A DNA stretch of 64,000 nucleotides from Clostridia bacterium (GCA_017542695.1 JAFXWT010000093.1:1-64000); one strand, 5' to 3'; counted from the stretch's first letter, positions 1-9,207 are shown. Notes: generated by a model from the sequence alone, not told the origin. Translations and numbers: made by a program.

Positions 1-380
1 GCGATGTATCCCGCGAGTATCGGATCCTCGGAAAAATACTCGAAATTGCGCCCGCATATCGGCAGACGCTTGATGTTCACGCCGGGGCCCAGCACAATGT
101 CGATGCCCTTGTCGATGCAGTCGTTTGCGATGGCGCGCCCGAACTGTTCCGCCAACTTCACATCCCAGCTGTTTGCGAGCGCCTGCGACGACGGATAAGC
201 GATTGACGGCTCCGTCGCGCTGTCGTCGTCTTCAAGGTCGACTTTTTTGCGCAGACCGCACGAAGCGTCCGACACGTTGAACTGATAGAGCTTGCCGTCG
301 AGCGTGTAATTGCTCCAGCTGTTTCTCGCCATCACAAGACGGAGCTTTTCTTCCGATGAAAGTTTTGTTACGTCGATCAT
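1..380 (-). CDS. Glycoside hydrolase family 3 beta-glycosidase, N-terminal part (cut by window edge)
   Basis: Reading the minus strand from an ATG at 378-380 gives an open frame of 126 codons that leaves the window at position 1, so only the N-terminal third or less of the enzyme is seen. The stretch GPGVNIKRLPICGRNFEY followed by FSEDP (about residues 98-120) is the hallmark of the GH3 N-terminal TIM barrel, whose members remove terminal sugars (glucose, xylose, arabinose) from oligosaccharides. There is no signal peptide at the start, so a cytoplasmic enzyme is likely. GAGGTG lies 6 bases before the ATG. The exact sugar specificity cannot be told from this fragment. Confidence 0.88.
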   Translation of the reverse strand, partial: MIDVTKLSSEEKLRLVMARNSWSNYTLDGKLYQFNVSDASCGLRKKVDLEDDDSATEPSIAYPSSQALANSWDVKLAEQFGRAIANDCIDKGIDIVLGPGVNIKRLPICGRNFEYFSEDPILAGYI

Positions 381-413
381 TTTTTCACCTCAAAATAATT
401 TTTTTGCGCATTC

Positions 414-442
414 AGTTTACCATAAATCCGGCGAAAAGTAAA
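414..442 (-). promoter_or_regulatory. Sigma-A-type promoter of the GH3 gene
   Basis: On the minus strand TTTACT (442-437), a 17-nt spacer and TAAACT (419-414) precede the GH3 start by about 35 nt. Both boxes are near consensus. Seen by eye only. Confidence 0.5.
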
Positions 443-479
443 TAATCATACCGAAAAAAATACTTTTTTTCGCGGCGTA

Positions 480-508
480 TTTACAATCGCGGAAAACTGT
501 GATAGAAT
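480..508 (+). promoter_or_regulatory. Sigma-A-type promoter of the pepT operon
   Basis: TTTACA (480-485), a 17-nt spacer and TAGAAT (503-508) lie 32 nt ahead of the pepT start, which has a clean GGAGG at 531-535. This probably drives pepT, the Nudix gene, the esterase and the transporter. Confidence 0.6.
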
Positions 509-540
509 AAAGCCGAAAATAACCAATATCGGAGGAAAAA

Positions 541-1767
541 ATGAGAGCTTACGAAAGATTTTTACGCTACGCCGTCTACCCCACAATGTCAGACGGAGGA
601 TCAGATACGATACCAAGCACGGATAAACAGCTCTCCCTCGCCAAAGCGCTCGCCGAGGAGCTGAAAGCGATGGGGCTCTGTGACGCGCACGTCGACGGCT
701 TCGGCTACGTCTATGCCACCTTGCCGAAAAATACCGACGGCGATATCAACACCATAGGACTCATCGCGCACATGGATACCTCTCCCGACGCGTCGGATGA
801 AAATATCAGACCGCGCGTTGTCGACTATGCGGGCGGGGATGTTCTGCTGAACGAGGAAAAAGGCATATATCTCAAAGTTTCTGATTACCCGTATCTTGAA
901 AAATACAAAGGACAGCATATAATCGTCTCCGACGGAACGACGCTCATCGGCGCCGACGACAAGGCGGGCGTTGCCGAGATAATGACGGCGGTCGAGTGCC
1001 TTATTGAGTCGGGTGCGCCCCACGGCACGGTGAAAATTGCGTTCACGCCCGACGAGGAGATCGGCCGCGGCGCGAACAAATTCGATGTCGAGGGTTTCGG
1101 CGCGGACTACGCCTATACGGTCGACGGCGGCGCACTCGGCGAGCTCGAATACGAAAACTTCAATGCTGCGGGCGCGGGAGTCACCGTTCACGGCGTTTCC
1201 ATCCACCCCGGCTCCGCAAAGGAGAGGATGAAAAACGCCTGCCTCATCGCAACCGAGTTCAATTCGCTCCTGCCCGCAAATGAGATACCGTCGATGACCG
1301 AAAACTACGAGGGTTTTCAGCACCTTCATCACATGGAAGGTTCGATTGAATATGCGTACCTGCGCTATATCATCCGCGACCACGACAGAGAAAAATTTGA
1401 GAATAAGAAAAAGCTCTTTTACGATATCGCCGAAAAGCTGAACGAAAAATACGGCGCAGGCACCGTCGAGGTGTCGATAAACGACTCTTATTACAACATG
1501 AGGGAAGTCATCGAAAAGCACCCCTACACCGTCGAGCGTGCCAAGAAAGCCATGACGGACGTCGGCGTCACGCCGCGCGTCATTCCCATTCGCGGCGGCA
1601 CCGACGGCGCGCGCCTCTCATTTATGGGGCTGCCGTGCCCGAATCTCTGCACAGGCGGTGAAAATTTCCATTCGCGTTTTGAATTTGTTTCCGTCGAATC
1701 AATGGACAAAATAACAGACATACTTGTAAAACTCATCGAAAACGCCGTTACAGACGGCAAAATGTAA
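541..1767 (+). CDS. pepT: Peptidase T (tripeptide aminopeptidase, M20B)
   Basis: The 408-residue product has the full length of peptidase T, a cytoplasmic di-zinc aminopeptidase that removes the N-terminal residue from tripeptides. The metal ligands of the E. coli enzyme (H78, D140, E174, D196) have counterparts one residue earlier at H77 (AHMDTSPD), D139 (IGADDKAG), E173 (TPDEEIG) and D195 (TVDGG). A late histidine in GGENFHSRFEFV would be the fifth ligand. The first gene of a plus-strand operon, it ends one base before the Nudix ATG. The start is supported by GGAGG six bases upstream. Identification is firm. Confidence 0.95.
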   Translation: MRAYERFLRYAVYPTMSDGGSDTIPSTDKQLSLAKALAEELKAMGLCDAHVDGFGYVYATLPKNTDGDINTIGLIAHMDTSPDASDENIRPRVVDYAGGDVLLNEEKGIYLKVSDYPYLEKYKGQHIIVSDGTTLIGADDKAGVAEIMTAVECLIESGAPHGTVKIAFTPDEEIGRGANKFDVEGFGADYAYTVDGGALGELEYENFNAAGAGVTVHGVSIHPGSAKERMKNACLIATEFNSLLPANEIPSMTENYEGFQHLHHMEGSIEYAYLRYIIRDHDREKFENKKKLFYDIAEKLNEKYGAGTVEVSINDSYYNMREVIEKHPYTVERAKKAMTDVGVTPRVIPIRGGTDGARLSFMGLPCPNLCTGGENFHSRFEFVSVESMDKITDILVKLIENAVTDGKM

Positions 1768-1768
1768 A

Positions 1769-2158
1769 ATGAAAACGACAGAAGTCGTCGCCGCGCTGAT
1801 ACGCGACGGCGGAAAATTTCTGATCTGCCGCCGCCCCGCTTCAAAAGCGCGCGGGCTGATGTGGGAATTTGTCGGCGGCAAAGTTGAGGACAGCGAAACG
1901 AAAGAAGCGGCGCTTGTGCGCGAATGCCGCGAGGAGCTCGATATCGGAATATCCGTTTCCGACGAGTTCTGCTCCGTCACGCACGAATACCCCGATATAA
2001 CCGTGCACCTGACTGTATTCCGCGCGTCGATCAAAAGCGGTACGCCGCGCCTCATCGAGCACACGGAGATGAAATGGATAACGCCGGACGAAACAGGCGA
2101 CTACGATTTCTGTCCTGCCGACAGGGTTATCCTCGATAAGATAAAAGGAGAAAAATAA
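1769..2158 (+). CDS. Nudix hydrolase, MutT/CTP-pyrophosphohydrolase type
   Basis: The 129-residue protein is essentially one Nudix domain. The Nudix box runs from G37 to I59 with the catalytic RECREEL core (R51-L57); the glycine usually found near the end of the box is an aspartate (D58), a change also seen in other MutT-like proteins. Such enzymes hydrolyse nucleoside triphosphates to monophosphate and pyrophosphate, often oxidised dGTP. The start ATG follows the pepT stop by one base and the stop overlaps the next ATG by one base, so the gene is translationally coupled on both sides. The true substrate is not evident. Confidence 0.88.
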   Translation: MKTTEVVAALIRDGGKFLICRRPASKARGLMWEFVGGKVEDSETKEAALVRECREELDIGISVSDEFCSVTHEYPDITVHLTVFRASIKSGTPRLIEHTEMKWITPDETGDYDFCPADRVILDKIKGEK

Positions 2159-3321
2159 TGTATTTTTTCGGTGAAACCGACAAAGACGCGCTTGACTACA
2201 ATGTCGGCGAAATAATGCGCTTCACCCTCACCGTACGCGATGGCGGGAAGACCGTTTATCCCGACGGCGTGATAAAATATAAACTTGAAGCCGACGGCAA
2301 AGCGGGATATGTGGCGGGCGAGCTCCCGTCGTCGCGCCCTGCCGTCATCACGGCAAGGTGCGATATGCCGGGCTTTGTCCGCCTCACCGCCGCTCTGTAT
2401 GACAAAAACGGAGAAAAAGTCTCCGACTGCGGCGCTTTCGACGGCGGCGCGGGCGCTTCCGTATCCGATATCCGCCCGGCTACACCGCTCCCCGCGGATT
2501 ACGTCGATTTTCGCAAAAAGCTATATGATGAAGTTTGCTCCGTCGCACCGACGATACTCGAAAAAGTCGAGCTCCCGTCTGCGAGAGCGGGCTTCCGCCT
2601 CTATGATGTCAAGGTCGCCTGCGCCGGCCCCGCGCCCGTTTCGGGATACCTCACCGTCCCCGACAAAAAAGGCAAATTCAAGTGCAAGGTCGGCTACAAG
2701 GGTTACGGCGTGAAATATCCCGAACCCGAATACGAGGACGACACCGCCTACTTTTTCACCAATGCCCACGGTTTTGAAAACGGACGCGAGGAAGAATACT
2801 ATAAAGCCCTTGAAAACGGCGCGCTGAAGGACTATGGAATGAGCAAAACCGAAAACGCGCGCCCCGAAACGTCGTATTTTTACTATATGATCGTGCGCGC
2901 CGTAGCCGCGCTCCGCTTTATGATGACAGAGGACTTCTGGAACGAAAAAGATCTCATTTCTTACGGCGGCAGTCAGGGCGGTATGCAGGCGATGTGCGCC
3001 GCGTCGTTTATCCCCGAATGCTCGCTTTGCGATATTTTCGTGCCGTGGATGTGCGACGTCGCCGCCAAGGCGAAAGGGCGCATCCGCTACGCCGCGCCGC
3101 CGTTTGCCCGCGGACTTTGCTACTTTGACGGAGACAACACCGCGCGATATATAAAATGCAAAACGACCGTCCGCGCGGGGCTCGGCGACTATACGTGTCA
3201 GCCGTCGGGCATCATGGCGATGTATAATTCGTTGTCATGTGAAAAATCAATAACGTTCCGTCAAAACATGATCCATACCTCCGCCGAGCCGGACGGCGAG
3301 GAAGTTACTTTGATAAACTAA
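2158..3321 (+). CDS. Acetylxylan esterase / cephalosporin-C deacetylase family hydrolase
   Basis: This 387-residue protein has an N-terminal beta-rich part followed by an alpha/beta hydrolase fold of the AXE1 family (carbohydrate esterase 7 type). The nucleophile elbow YGGSQGG places the catalytic serine at S272; D344 in GLGDYTCQPS and H373 in NMIHTSAEP complete the expected triad. Family members remove acetyl groups from xylo-oligosaccharides. There is no signal peptide, so it probably acts on imported oligosaccharides, which agrees with the GH3 gene on one side and the MFS transporter downstream. The ATG overlaps the previous TAA by one base. Confidence 0.88.
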   Translation: MYFFGETDKDALDYNVGEIMRFTLTVRDGGKTVYPDGVIKYKLEADGKAGYVAGELPSSRPAVITARCDMPGFVRLTAALYDKNGEKVSDCGAFDGGAGASVSDIRPATPLPADYVDFRKKLYDEVCSVAPTILEKVELPSARAGFRLYDVKVACAGPAPVSGYLTVPDKKGKFKCKVGYKGYGVKYPEPEYEDDTAYFFTNAHGFENGREEEYYKALENGALKDYGMSKTENARPETSYFYYMIVRAVAALRFMMTEDFWNEKDLISYGGSQGGMQAMCAASFIPECSLCDIFVPWMCDVAAKAKGRIRYAAPPFARGLCYFDGDNTARYIKCKTTVRAGLGDYTCQPSGIMAMYNSLSCEKSITFRQNMIHTSAEPDGEEVTLIN

Positions 3322-3345
3322 CCTCACAGAAAAGAGAACAGTAAA

Positions 3346-4560
3346 ATGAACGCACAGCCGAAAAAACGCGACAATCGCGTTTTGTATTTCCTATATAATA
3401 TACTTTATACCACGGGTTTTATGTTTTGCTCGGGCACCGTCATACAGACTTTTCTGCTTTCGGTCGGGCTCAGCGAATCAGAGGTGTATATCTATAACGC
3501 CGTCATCCAGTTTGTGCAGGTCGTCGTCATCCTCGGAATGACGTTTATTGCCGACAAACTCAAAAACGTGCTGAAACTATACGCCACCCTCGTTCTTTCA
3601 ATGTCGCTCATCGCCGTGTCGCTCGTTCTGTGCGTATTTTTCCGAAGCGACGCGACGCTCGTCAAGGTGCTGATATTCTCATCTTCATTCGTCGTCTATT
3701 TCCTTCTCGGAGTCAGACAGTCGATAGATTATAGGATAGTGTACGAGATATTCGACATGAACACCCTCGGCAAGCTGATGGGCGTTGCCATCGCCGTCGC
3801 GGGACTCGTATCATTCGGCGTTTCGACGCTGTATTCCTACGCTATAACGAAATTCGACTATTACGATGTCATGACGGTGTTCTTTATCATTTCCGCGGTA
3901 ATGATGATACTCGCCGCAGTGATGAGCTTTTTGTATAAGAAGATCAACGACGTCCCGGAAGCGGAGAAAAAACGCGGACTTGATCTTTCCGTGTTCAAAA
4001 ACCGCACGACGCGCGCCCTCGCGCTTCCGAGCTTCTTCCGCGGCTTTGCCAACGGAATAATCGGGCTCATCACCGTCGTCGGCATCTCGGGCGGCATAGT
4101 CACGATAGAAACGGCGCCGTATATCAGCATAATCACGCAGGCGGCGACGTTTCTCGGCAATATCGCTTTCGCGCTGATCTGCCGCCGCGTGTCGAATAAA
4201 ATGTCGCTCCTCGTTTCGTCTGTCATCATGGCTGTCGCAATGCCCGTTGCGATACTGCACGGGAACCTCGCGGAATTTCTCGTCGCATACGCGATAGCTT
4301 ATTTTGCTTATATGATAATCAGTATCTCCGTTCCGATGCTGATATGCGAGATCGTGCCGTACGAGCAGATCGGCTCGTTCACGTGCATACGCATGATGCT
4401 TTTCACGTTCGGCTCCGTCGTCGCGTCGGTGGTATATAAACCGCTTTCGGACGTGATGGGCTATTTTTGGCTGTTTGTTCTCGCCGGCGTTTTGCAGATC
4501 ATCTGCGGCGTCGCGCATTACGTCACGGCACGAAGAGTAAAAAAATCCGGCGATTCGTGA
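3346..4560 (+). CDS. MFS transporter, about 12 transmembrane segments
   Basis: The 404-residue product is strongly hydrophobic with roughly twelve membrane helices and a basic or acidic central loop near residues 200-220, the layout of a major facilitator transporter. The N-terminus is short and charged (MNAQPKKRDNRV), consistent with a cytoplasmic start. It is the last gene of the pepT operon, 24 bases after the esterase, so sugar or peptide transport is plausible but the substrate cannot be inferred. The ribosome site is weak (AAAAGAGAA). A perfect 9-bp inverted repeat overlaps its stop codon at 4548-4567. Confidence 0.85.
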   Translation: MNAQPKKRDNRVLYFLYNILYTTGFMFCSGTVIQTFLLSVGLSESEVYIYNAVIQFVQVVVILGMTFIADKLKNVLKLYATLVLSMSLIAVSLVLCVFFRSDATLVKVLIFSSSFVVYFLLGVRQSIDYRIVYEIFDMNTLGKLMGVAIAVAGLVSFGVSTLYSYAITKFDYYDVMTVFFIISAVMMILAAVMSFLYKKINDVPEAEKKRGLDLSVFKNRTTRALALPSFFRGFANGIIGLITVVGISGGIVTIETAPYISIITQAATFLGNIAFALICRRVSNKMSLLVSSVIMAVAMPVAILHGNLAEFLVAYAIAYFAYMIISISVPMLICEIVPYEQIGSFTCIRMMLFTFGSVVASVVYKPLSDVMGYFWLFVLAGVLQIICGVAHYVTARRVKKSGDS

Positions 4561-4580
4561 ATCGCCGAAAAACCCAAACA

Positions 4581-4608
4581 AAAAAGTCAGCCGCATGGCT
4601 GACTTTTT
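4581..4608. terminator. Bidirectional intrinsic terminator
   Basis: A perfect 12-bp stem (4581-4592 with 4597-4608) with a GCAT loop is flanked by A5 on one side and T5 on the other. It sits between the convergent MFS and hydrogenase genes and would stop transcription from both. Confidence 0.85.
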
Positions 4609-4622
4609 CATATTAACTCGTC

Positions 4623-6380
4623 TCACATCCCTCTCTTGACGTAGCTCGTATGGAGCACCTCGTGCGCCTTATGCGAGCCGGGAGCGCCGAAGAACTCGTC
4701 GTAGAGCTGCTTGACTCCCGCGTTGTCCTGCGATTTTCTGAGATCGCGCTGCGCGTCGTCACTGTAGAGCACCTTCGCGCGGACTGCGCGGAGGTCGATC
4801 GAATTGCGTACCGCCGCCGGCTGATAAGGCTGACCGCCGCCGTTTACACAACCGCCCGGGCAAGCCATGATCTCGATGAACTGAACGTCGTATTCACCGC
4901 TCTGCACGCCGCGAAGGAGCTTCTTCGCGTTCTTCGTACCGGACGCGACGGCAACATTGATCTTCGTTCCTTCAAGATCGTAAGACGCGAACTTGATGCC
5001 TTCCGTTCCGCGAACCTCGGGGAACTCGACTTTTTCGATCTTTTTGCCGAGAATGATCTCCGCCGCGTATCTGAGAGCCGCTTCCATAACGCCGCCCGTC
5101 GCGCCGAAGATAACGCCCGCGCCCGATGAAATGTCGAACGGAGTGTCGAACTTCTCGTCATCGAGCGCACGGAAGTTAATGCCCGCGCTCTCGATCATCC
5201 TGCCGACCTCGCGAGTTGTGATCGCAACGTCCACGTCGGGAACGCCCGCCGCGCTCTGATCGGGTCTGCCCACCTCGAACTTCTTCGCCGTGCAGGGAAT
5301 AGCCGAAACAAAAACGATGTCCTTCGGGTCGTAACCCATCTTCTTTGCAAAGTATGTCTTGACGAGCGCGCCGAACATCTGCTGGGGCGACTTGCACGTC
5401 GAGAGATTTTCCGTCATTTCGGGGAAGTAGTGCTCGCAGTACTTTATCCAACCGGGCGAGCACGACGTGATCATCGGGAGAACGCCGCCCTTTGTCATTC
5501 TTTCGACAAGCTCGGTTGCTTCCTCGATTATCGTAAGGTCTGCGGTGAGGTTCATATCGAAAACGCCCTCGAAGCCGAGCTTCTTCAGAGCGGCTACCAT
5601 CTTGCCCTCGCAGTCCGTTCCGGGCTCATATCCGAAGCATTCGCCGATTTGAGCGCGTACCGACGGAGCGGCGCAGATGAACACGTGCTTCGACTTGTCG
5701 TCGAGTGCGGCGAACACCTTGTCTGTGTCGTCTCTCTCGTGGAGCGCACCCGTCGGGCACGCAACGATGCACTGACCGCAGTTGACGCAAGTCGTTTCGG
5801 CGAGCGCCTTCTCGAACGTCGTTCCGATCACCGTGTCAAATCCGCGGTTGATCGCGCCGATTACGCCGATGCCCTGCATTTCCTTGCAGGCGGCGACGCA
5901 GCGGCGGCAGAGAACGCACTTGGAGTTGTCGCGGATGATCGCAACTGAGGAGGAATCAACCTCCGTCTTCGTCTTTCTTCCGCCGAAATAATTCTCGTCA
6001 ACACCATAGTCGCGGCAGAGCTTCTGAAGCTCGCACGTCGTCGAGCGCACGCACGACAGACATTCTTTGTGGTGATTCGAGAGAATAAGCTCGAGATTGA
6101 GCTTTCTCGAATTCTTGATCTTTTCGGAATTTGTGACTATGCTCATCCCCTCTGTTACGGGATAAACGCAAGCCGTCACCATTCTCGCGGGGCCGAGTGT
6201 CGGACCGCGCATCTCCTGAACTTCCACAAGGCAAAGACGGCACGCGCCGATCTCGTTGATGTCTTTGAGGTAGCACAGAGTGGGTATATCTATATTCGCG
6301 GATTTAGCCGCTTCGAGAACGGTCGAGCCCTTCGGTACCTGATAGCCGCGGCCGTTGATCTTGATGTTTAACATATCCAT
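4623..6380 (-). CDS. hndD: [FeFe]-hydrogenase catalytic subunit, HndD/HydA type
   Basis: The 585-residue protein has the full modular order of group A NAD(P)-linked [FeFe]-hydrogenases: an N-terminal [2Fe-2S] domain (C36, C47, C50, C71), a His-Cys cluster (H103, C107, C110, C116), two [4Fe-4S] motifs (C155-C165 and C198-C208) and the H-cluster domain. H-cluster ligands are C307 in TSCSPGW, C363 in IPCTAKK, and C507 and C511 in MACPGGCVNGG. It makes or consumes H2 in the cytoplasm with the HndC-, HndB- and HndA-type subunits upstream. Serine 308 occupies the place of the proton-path cysteine of clostridial CpI, and I361 the place of a usually conserved methionine. Last gene of the operon. Confidence 0.95.
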   Translation of the reverse strand: MDMLNIKINGRGYQVPKGSTVLEAAKSANIDIPTLCYLKDINEIGACRLCLVEVQEMRGPTLGPARMVTACVYPVTEGMSIVTNSEKIKNSRKLNLELILSNHHKECLSCVRSTTCELQKLCRDYGVDENYFGGRKTKTEVDSSSVAIIRDNSKCVLCRRCVAACKEMQGIGVIGAINRGFDTVIGTTFEKALAETTCVNCGQCIVACPTGALHERDDTDKVFAALDDKSKHVFICAAPSVRAQIGECFGYEPGTDCEGKMVAALKKLGFEGVFDMNLTADLTIIEEATELVERMTKGGVLPMITSCSPGWIKYCEHYFPEMTENLSTCKSPQQMFGALVKTYFAKKMGYDPKDIVFVSAIPCTAKKFEVGRPDQSAAGVPDVDVAITTREVGRMIESAGINFRALDDEKFDTPFDISSGAGVIFGATGGVMEAALRYAAEIILGKKIEKVEFPEVRGTEGIKFASYDLEGTKINVAVASGTKNAKKLLRGVQSGEYDVQFIEIMACPGGCVNGGGQPYQPAAVRNSIDLRAVRAKVLYSDDAQRDLRKSQDNAGVKQLYDEFFGAPGSHKAHEVLHTSYVKRGM

Positions 6381-6398
6381 TGCTTTCGTTCTCCTTTC

Positions 6399-8219
6399 TC
6401 AGTCTTTGTATATCGCTTTGAACTTGCACGTAGCGATACAAGCGCCGCACTTGACGCACGCCTTCGGGTCGATGACGAGATACGGCAGTTTCTTGCCTTC
6501 CTTGACCTCGCCTGCCTCGTTTACGTGGATAGCGTCTGCAGGGCATCCCTTAGCGCACATCTTGCATCCGACGCACTTGGACGGATCTATTTTGTACTGC
6601 ATGAGGTTTTTGCATACGTGCGCGGGGCACTTCTTGTCCACAACGTGGGCGATATACTCGTCGCGGAAATAACGGAGAGTGGAGAGAACGGGGTTCGGAG
6701 CTGTCTGACCGAGACCGCAGAGAGAGCCCGCCTTGATGTAATTGCAGAGCTCTTCGAGCTTGTCTATATCTTCAAGCTCGCCTTGACCGTTCGTGATCTT
6801 TTCGAGCAGTTCAAGCAGACGAACAGTACCGACGCGGCACGGTGTGCACTTGCCGCACGACTCGTCGACAGTGAATTCAAGGAAGAATTTTGCGATGTCG
6901 ACCATGCAGTTGTCCTCGTCCATGACGATGAGACCGCCCGAGCCCATCATCGAGCCGATGGCGATGAGGTTGTCGTAGTCGATGGGCGTGTCGATGAGTG
7001 AAGCGGGGATGCAGCCGCCGGACGGACCGCCCGTTTGAGCGGCTTTGAATTTCTTTCCGTTCGGGACGCCGCCGCCGATCTCTTCGATGACCTCGCGGAG
7101 CGTCGTGCACATGGGTATTTCAACAAGTCCCGTGTTCGTGATCTTGCCGCCGAGCGCAAAGACCTTCGTGCCCTTTGATTTTTCGGTTCCCATGGACGCG
7201 AACCATTCTGCACCCTTGAGGATTATCTGCGGAACGTTTGCGTATGTTTCGACGTTGTTGTTCATCGTCGGCTTGCCGAACAGACCTTTGACAGCCGGGA
7301 ACGGCGGACGGGGACGCGGCTCGCCGCGATGACCCTCGATCGACGTGAGGAGCGCCGTTTCCTCGCCGCAGACGAAAGCGCCCGCGCCGAGACGGATGGT
7401 GATGTCGAAATTGAAGCCCGTGCCGAAAATGTCTTTTCCGAGCAGACCGTATTCTCTCGCCTGAGCGATAGCGATCTCAAGACGCTTTACGGCGATCGGG
7501 TACTCTGCTCTGACGTAGATGTAGCCCTCGTCGGCGCCCACGGCGTAACCGGCGATAGCCATTGCCTCGATGACAGCGTGCGGGTCGCCCTCGAGAACGG
7601 AACGGTCCATGAACGCGCCGGGGTCGCCCTCGTCGGCATTACAAACGACGTATTTCTTTCCCTTCGGCTGATCTGCGGCAAACTGCCACTTCACTCCCGT
7701 CGGGAAGCCGCCGCCGCCGCGTCCGCGGAGACCTGATGCCTTGATAACGTCGATGACCTGTTGAGGGGTCATTTCCGTCAGCGCCTTGCCGAGTGCCTGA
7801 TAACCGTCTGTACCTATGTATTCGTCGATATTTTCGGGGTTGATAACGCCGCAGTTGCGAAGCGCTACGCGGTGCTGTTTTTTATAGAATTTCGTCTCCG
7901 AAAGCGGAACGGCCTGCTTTGCGCCCTCGTCCGTGTCCTCGTGATGAACGAGGCGGTCGACTATACGACCTTTCAGAAGATGCTCGGAAACTATCTCGGG
8001 AACGTCCTCCACCTTGACGTGAGAGTAGAAGGTGCCCTCGGGATAAACTATCATAATCGGTCCGTTTGCGCAAAGACCGAAGCAACCTGTCTGGACGATC
8101 TTAATTTCGTCCGAAAGGCCTTGCGCGGCGAGCTCGCGCTCCATCGCCGCGTGGATCTTGATGCTGCCGGAAGACGTGCAGCCCGTGCCGCCGCAAATTA
8201 AAACATGTGAACGAATCAT
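6399..8219 (-). CDS. hndC: NADH-binding flavoprotein subunit of the hydrogenase (NuoF-like, HndC/HydB type)
   Basis: The 606-residue protein begins with a thioredoxin-like [2Fe-2S] domain (CGGTGC near residue 9, QTGCFGLC near residue 46), followed by the NuoF-type FMN/NADH core (GRGGGGFPTG and GAGAFVCGEETAL), a [4Fe-4S] motif ESCGKCTPCRVGT, and a C-terminal pair of ferredoxin clusters (CVGCKMCAKGC, CVKCGACIATC). This is the electron-input module that binds FMN and NAD(P)H and passes electrons to the catalytic subunit encoded 18 bases downstream. In related HydABC complexes this subunit is the site of flavin-based electron bifurcation; whether this complex bifurcates or is simply NADPH-linked cannot be decided from sequence. 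Confidence 0.94.
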   Translation of the reverse strand: MIRSHVLICGGTGCTSSGSIKIHAAMERELAAQGLSDEIKIVQTGCFGLCANGPIMIVYPEGTFYSHVKVEDVPEIVSEHLLKGRIVDRLVHHEDTDEGAKQAVPLSETKFYKKQHRVALRNCGVINPENIDEYIGTDGYQALGKALTEMTPQQVIDVIKASGLRGRGGGGFPTGVKWQFAADQPKGKKYVVCNADEGDPGAFMDRSVLEGDPHAVIEAMAIAGYAVGADEGYIYVRAEYPIAVKRLEIAIAQAREYGLLGKDIFGTGFNFDITIRLGAGAFVCGEETALLTSIEGHRGEPRPRPPFPAVKGLFGKPTMNNNVETYANVPQIILKGAEWFASMGTEKSKGTKVFALGGKITNTGLVEIPMCTTLREVIEEIGGGVPNGKKFKAAQTGGPSGGCIPASLIDTPIDYDNLIAIGSMMGSGGLIVMDEDNCMVDIAKFFLEFTVDESCGKCTPCRVGTVRLLELLEKITNGQGELEDIDKLEELCNYIKAGSLCGLGQTAPNPVLSTLRYFRDEYIAHVVDKKCPAHVCKNLMQYKIDPSKCVGCKMCAKGCPADAIHVNEAGEVKEGKKLPYLVIDPKACVKCGACIATCKFKAIYKD

Positions 8220-8237
8220 CTGTTTTCCTCCTCGATG

Positions 8238-8603
8238 TTAATTATTGCCTATTGTGTATTCGACAACGGGCTTTCCGCCCTTGATGTGTTTTTCCACGAC
8301 TTCGCGCGCTTTTTCGGCGGTCATTTTGATGTATGTCACTTTCTCTTCGCCGGCGCGGATCACCTCGACGATCGGCTCGAGACGGCACATACCTATGCAT
8401 CCCGTTTGAGAAACGGATACCGATCCCGTCAGCCCCGCCTTGTCTACTTCCTCGACAAGCGCGTTTAGCACCGGACGAGCGCCCGCGGCGATGCCGCACG
8501 TCGCCATACCGACGACGATTCGCGTTTCGTTTGTTCCCTCGCGGATCGCGACCTTGTTTTTCATCCTGTCTCTGATCGCAGCAAGTTCTTCAAGTGTTTT
8601 CAT
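8238..8603 (-). CDS. hndB: Thioredoxin-like [2Fe-2S] ferredoxin subunit (HndB type)
   Basis: The 121-residue protein is a single thioredoxin-like [2Fe-2S] domain with cysteines in GMATCGIAAGA and QTGCIGMCRLEP. It corresponds to the HndB subunit of the NADP-reducing hydrogenase and repeats the fold found at the N-terminus of the HndC-type subunit downstream. It probably acts as a small electron carrier within the complex. The stop is 18 bases before the hndC start, so the two are co-transcribed. A 55-nt T-rich gap separates it from the upstream GHKL gene. Confidence 0.88.
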   Translation of the reverse strand: MKTLEELAAIRDRMKNKVAIREGTNETRIVVGMATCGIAAGARPVLNALVEEVDKAGLTGSVSVSQTGCIGMCRLEPIVEVIRAGEEKVTYIKMTAEKAREVVEKHIKGGKPVVEYTIGNN

Positions 8604-8658
8604 TGTGGATTTGTTCCTTTCGGTTTGGTTTTATTTATTTTTTATTTTTTTTCGATAT

Positions 8659-9207
8659 TTATTCACCGTAACCCTCGGAGAGATATTCGCGCACCCATGC
8701 TATCACGTCGGGCGACGAAATCGGAACGTCGCCGAGCATCTCTCTCATCTCGACCGTCGAAAGAGCGATCTCTTTTTCCCCGATCCTGTGCGTGAACAGA
8801 AAATCAATGTTTTCCCCGCCGTGCCCCTGCAAGAGAGTGCACACCGTGCCGACGATGTCGCCGAGCGGGATGCAGTCTATGCTGCTCTTTATGAATTTCG
8901 CGTAAACCCTCGTCCCGTGATCGGCGTATTCCGTCTCGGAACGTGACTCGACGGAAAATTCTCCCCCCGTCATCTCCGCTTCCATTTTTAAGAGGGGCAG
9001 CCCGAGCCCGACGCTCCGCGTCGTCCTTGTCGTCGTGAACGGATCGGTGACTCTTGCGACGAAATCCGCCGTCATGCCTTTTCCGTCGTCCGTTATCTCG
9101 AACTCGAGAAACTCGTCGTTTTCATTTATGCTTATCCCGACCGTCGTCGCCCCCGCCTTGACGGAGTTTTCGGCAATGTCGAGAATATTCAGCGATATCT
9201 CTTTCAT
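8659..9207 (-). CDS. GHKL (histidine-kinase-like) ATPase in hydrogenase cluster
   Basis: The start chosen is the ATG at 9205-9207 (MKEISLNILDIAENS), which overlaps the upstream PHP stop as ATGA and follows GAGAGG; a longer in-frame extension lacks family features. The 182-residue protein carries the N box (DIAENS, residues 10-15), a G1 box (TDDGKGM) and a G2 box (GLGLPL) but no phosphoacceptor histidine domain and no membrane segment. It is thus a free-standing ATP-binding module like anti-sigma kinases or the ATPase part of sensor kinases. Such genes recur beside [FeFe]-hydrogenases in clostridia; the role is unknown. Confidence 0.82.
   Translation of the reverse strand: MKEISLNILDIAENSVKAGATTVGISINENDEFLEFEITDDGKGMTADFVARVTDPFTTTRTTRSVGLGLPLLKMEAEMTGGEFSVESRSETEYADHGTRVYAKFIKSSIDCIPLGDIVGTVCTLLQGHGGENIDFLFTHRIGEKEIALSTVEMREMLGDVPISSPDVIAWVREYLSEGYGE

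Noticed and set aside
601..1521. Long minus-strand open frame opposite pepT
   Set aside because: It mirrors the codon structure of a well-recognised gene, is arginine-rich, and has no ribosome site or family motif. The same holds for similar frames opposite uxaC, lon, clpC, prfB and others.
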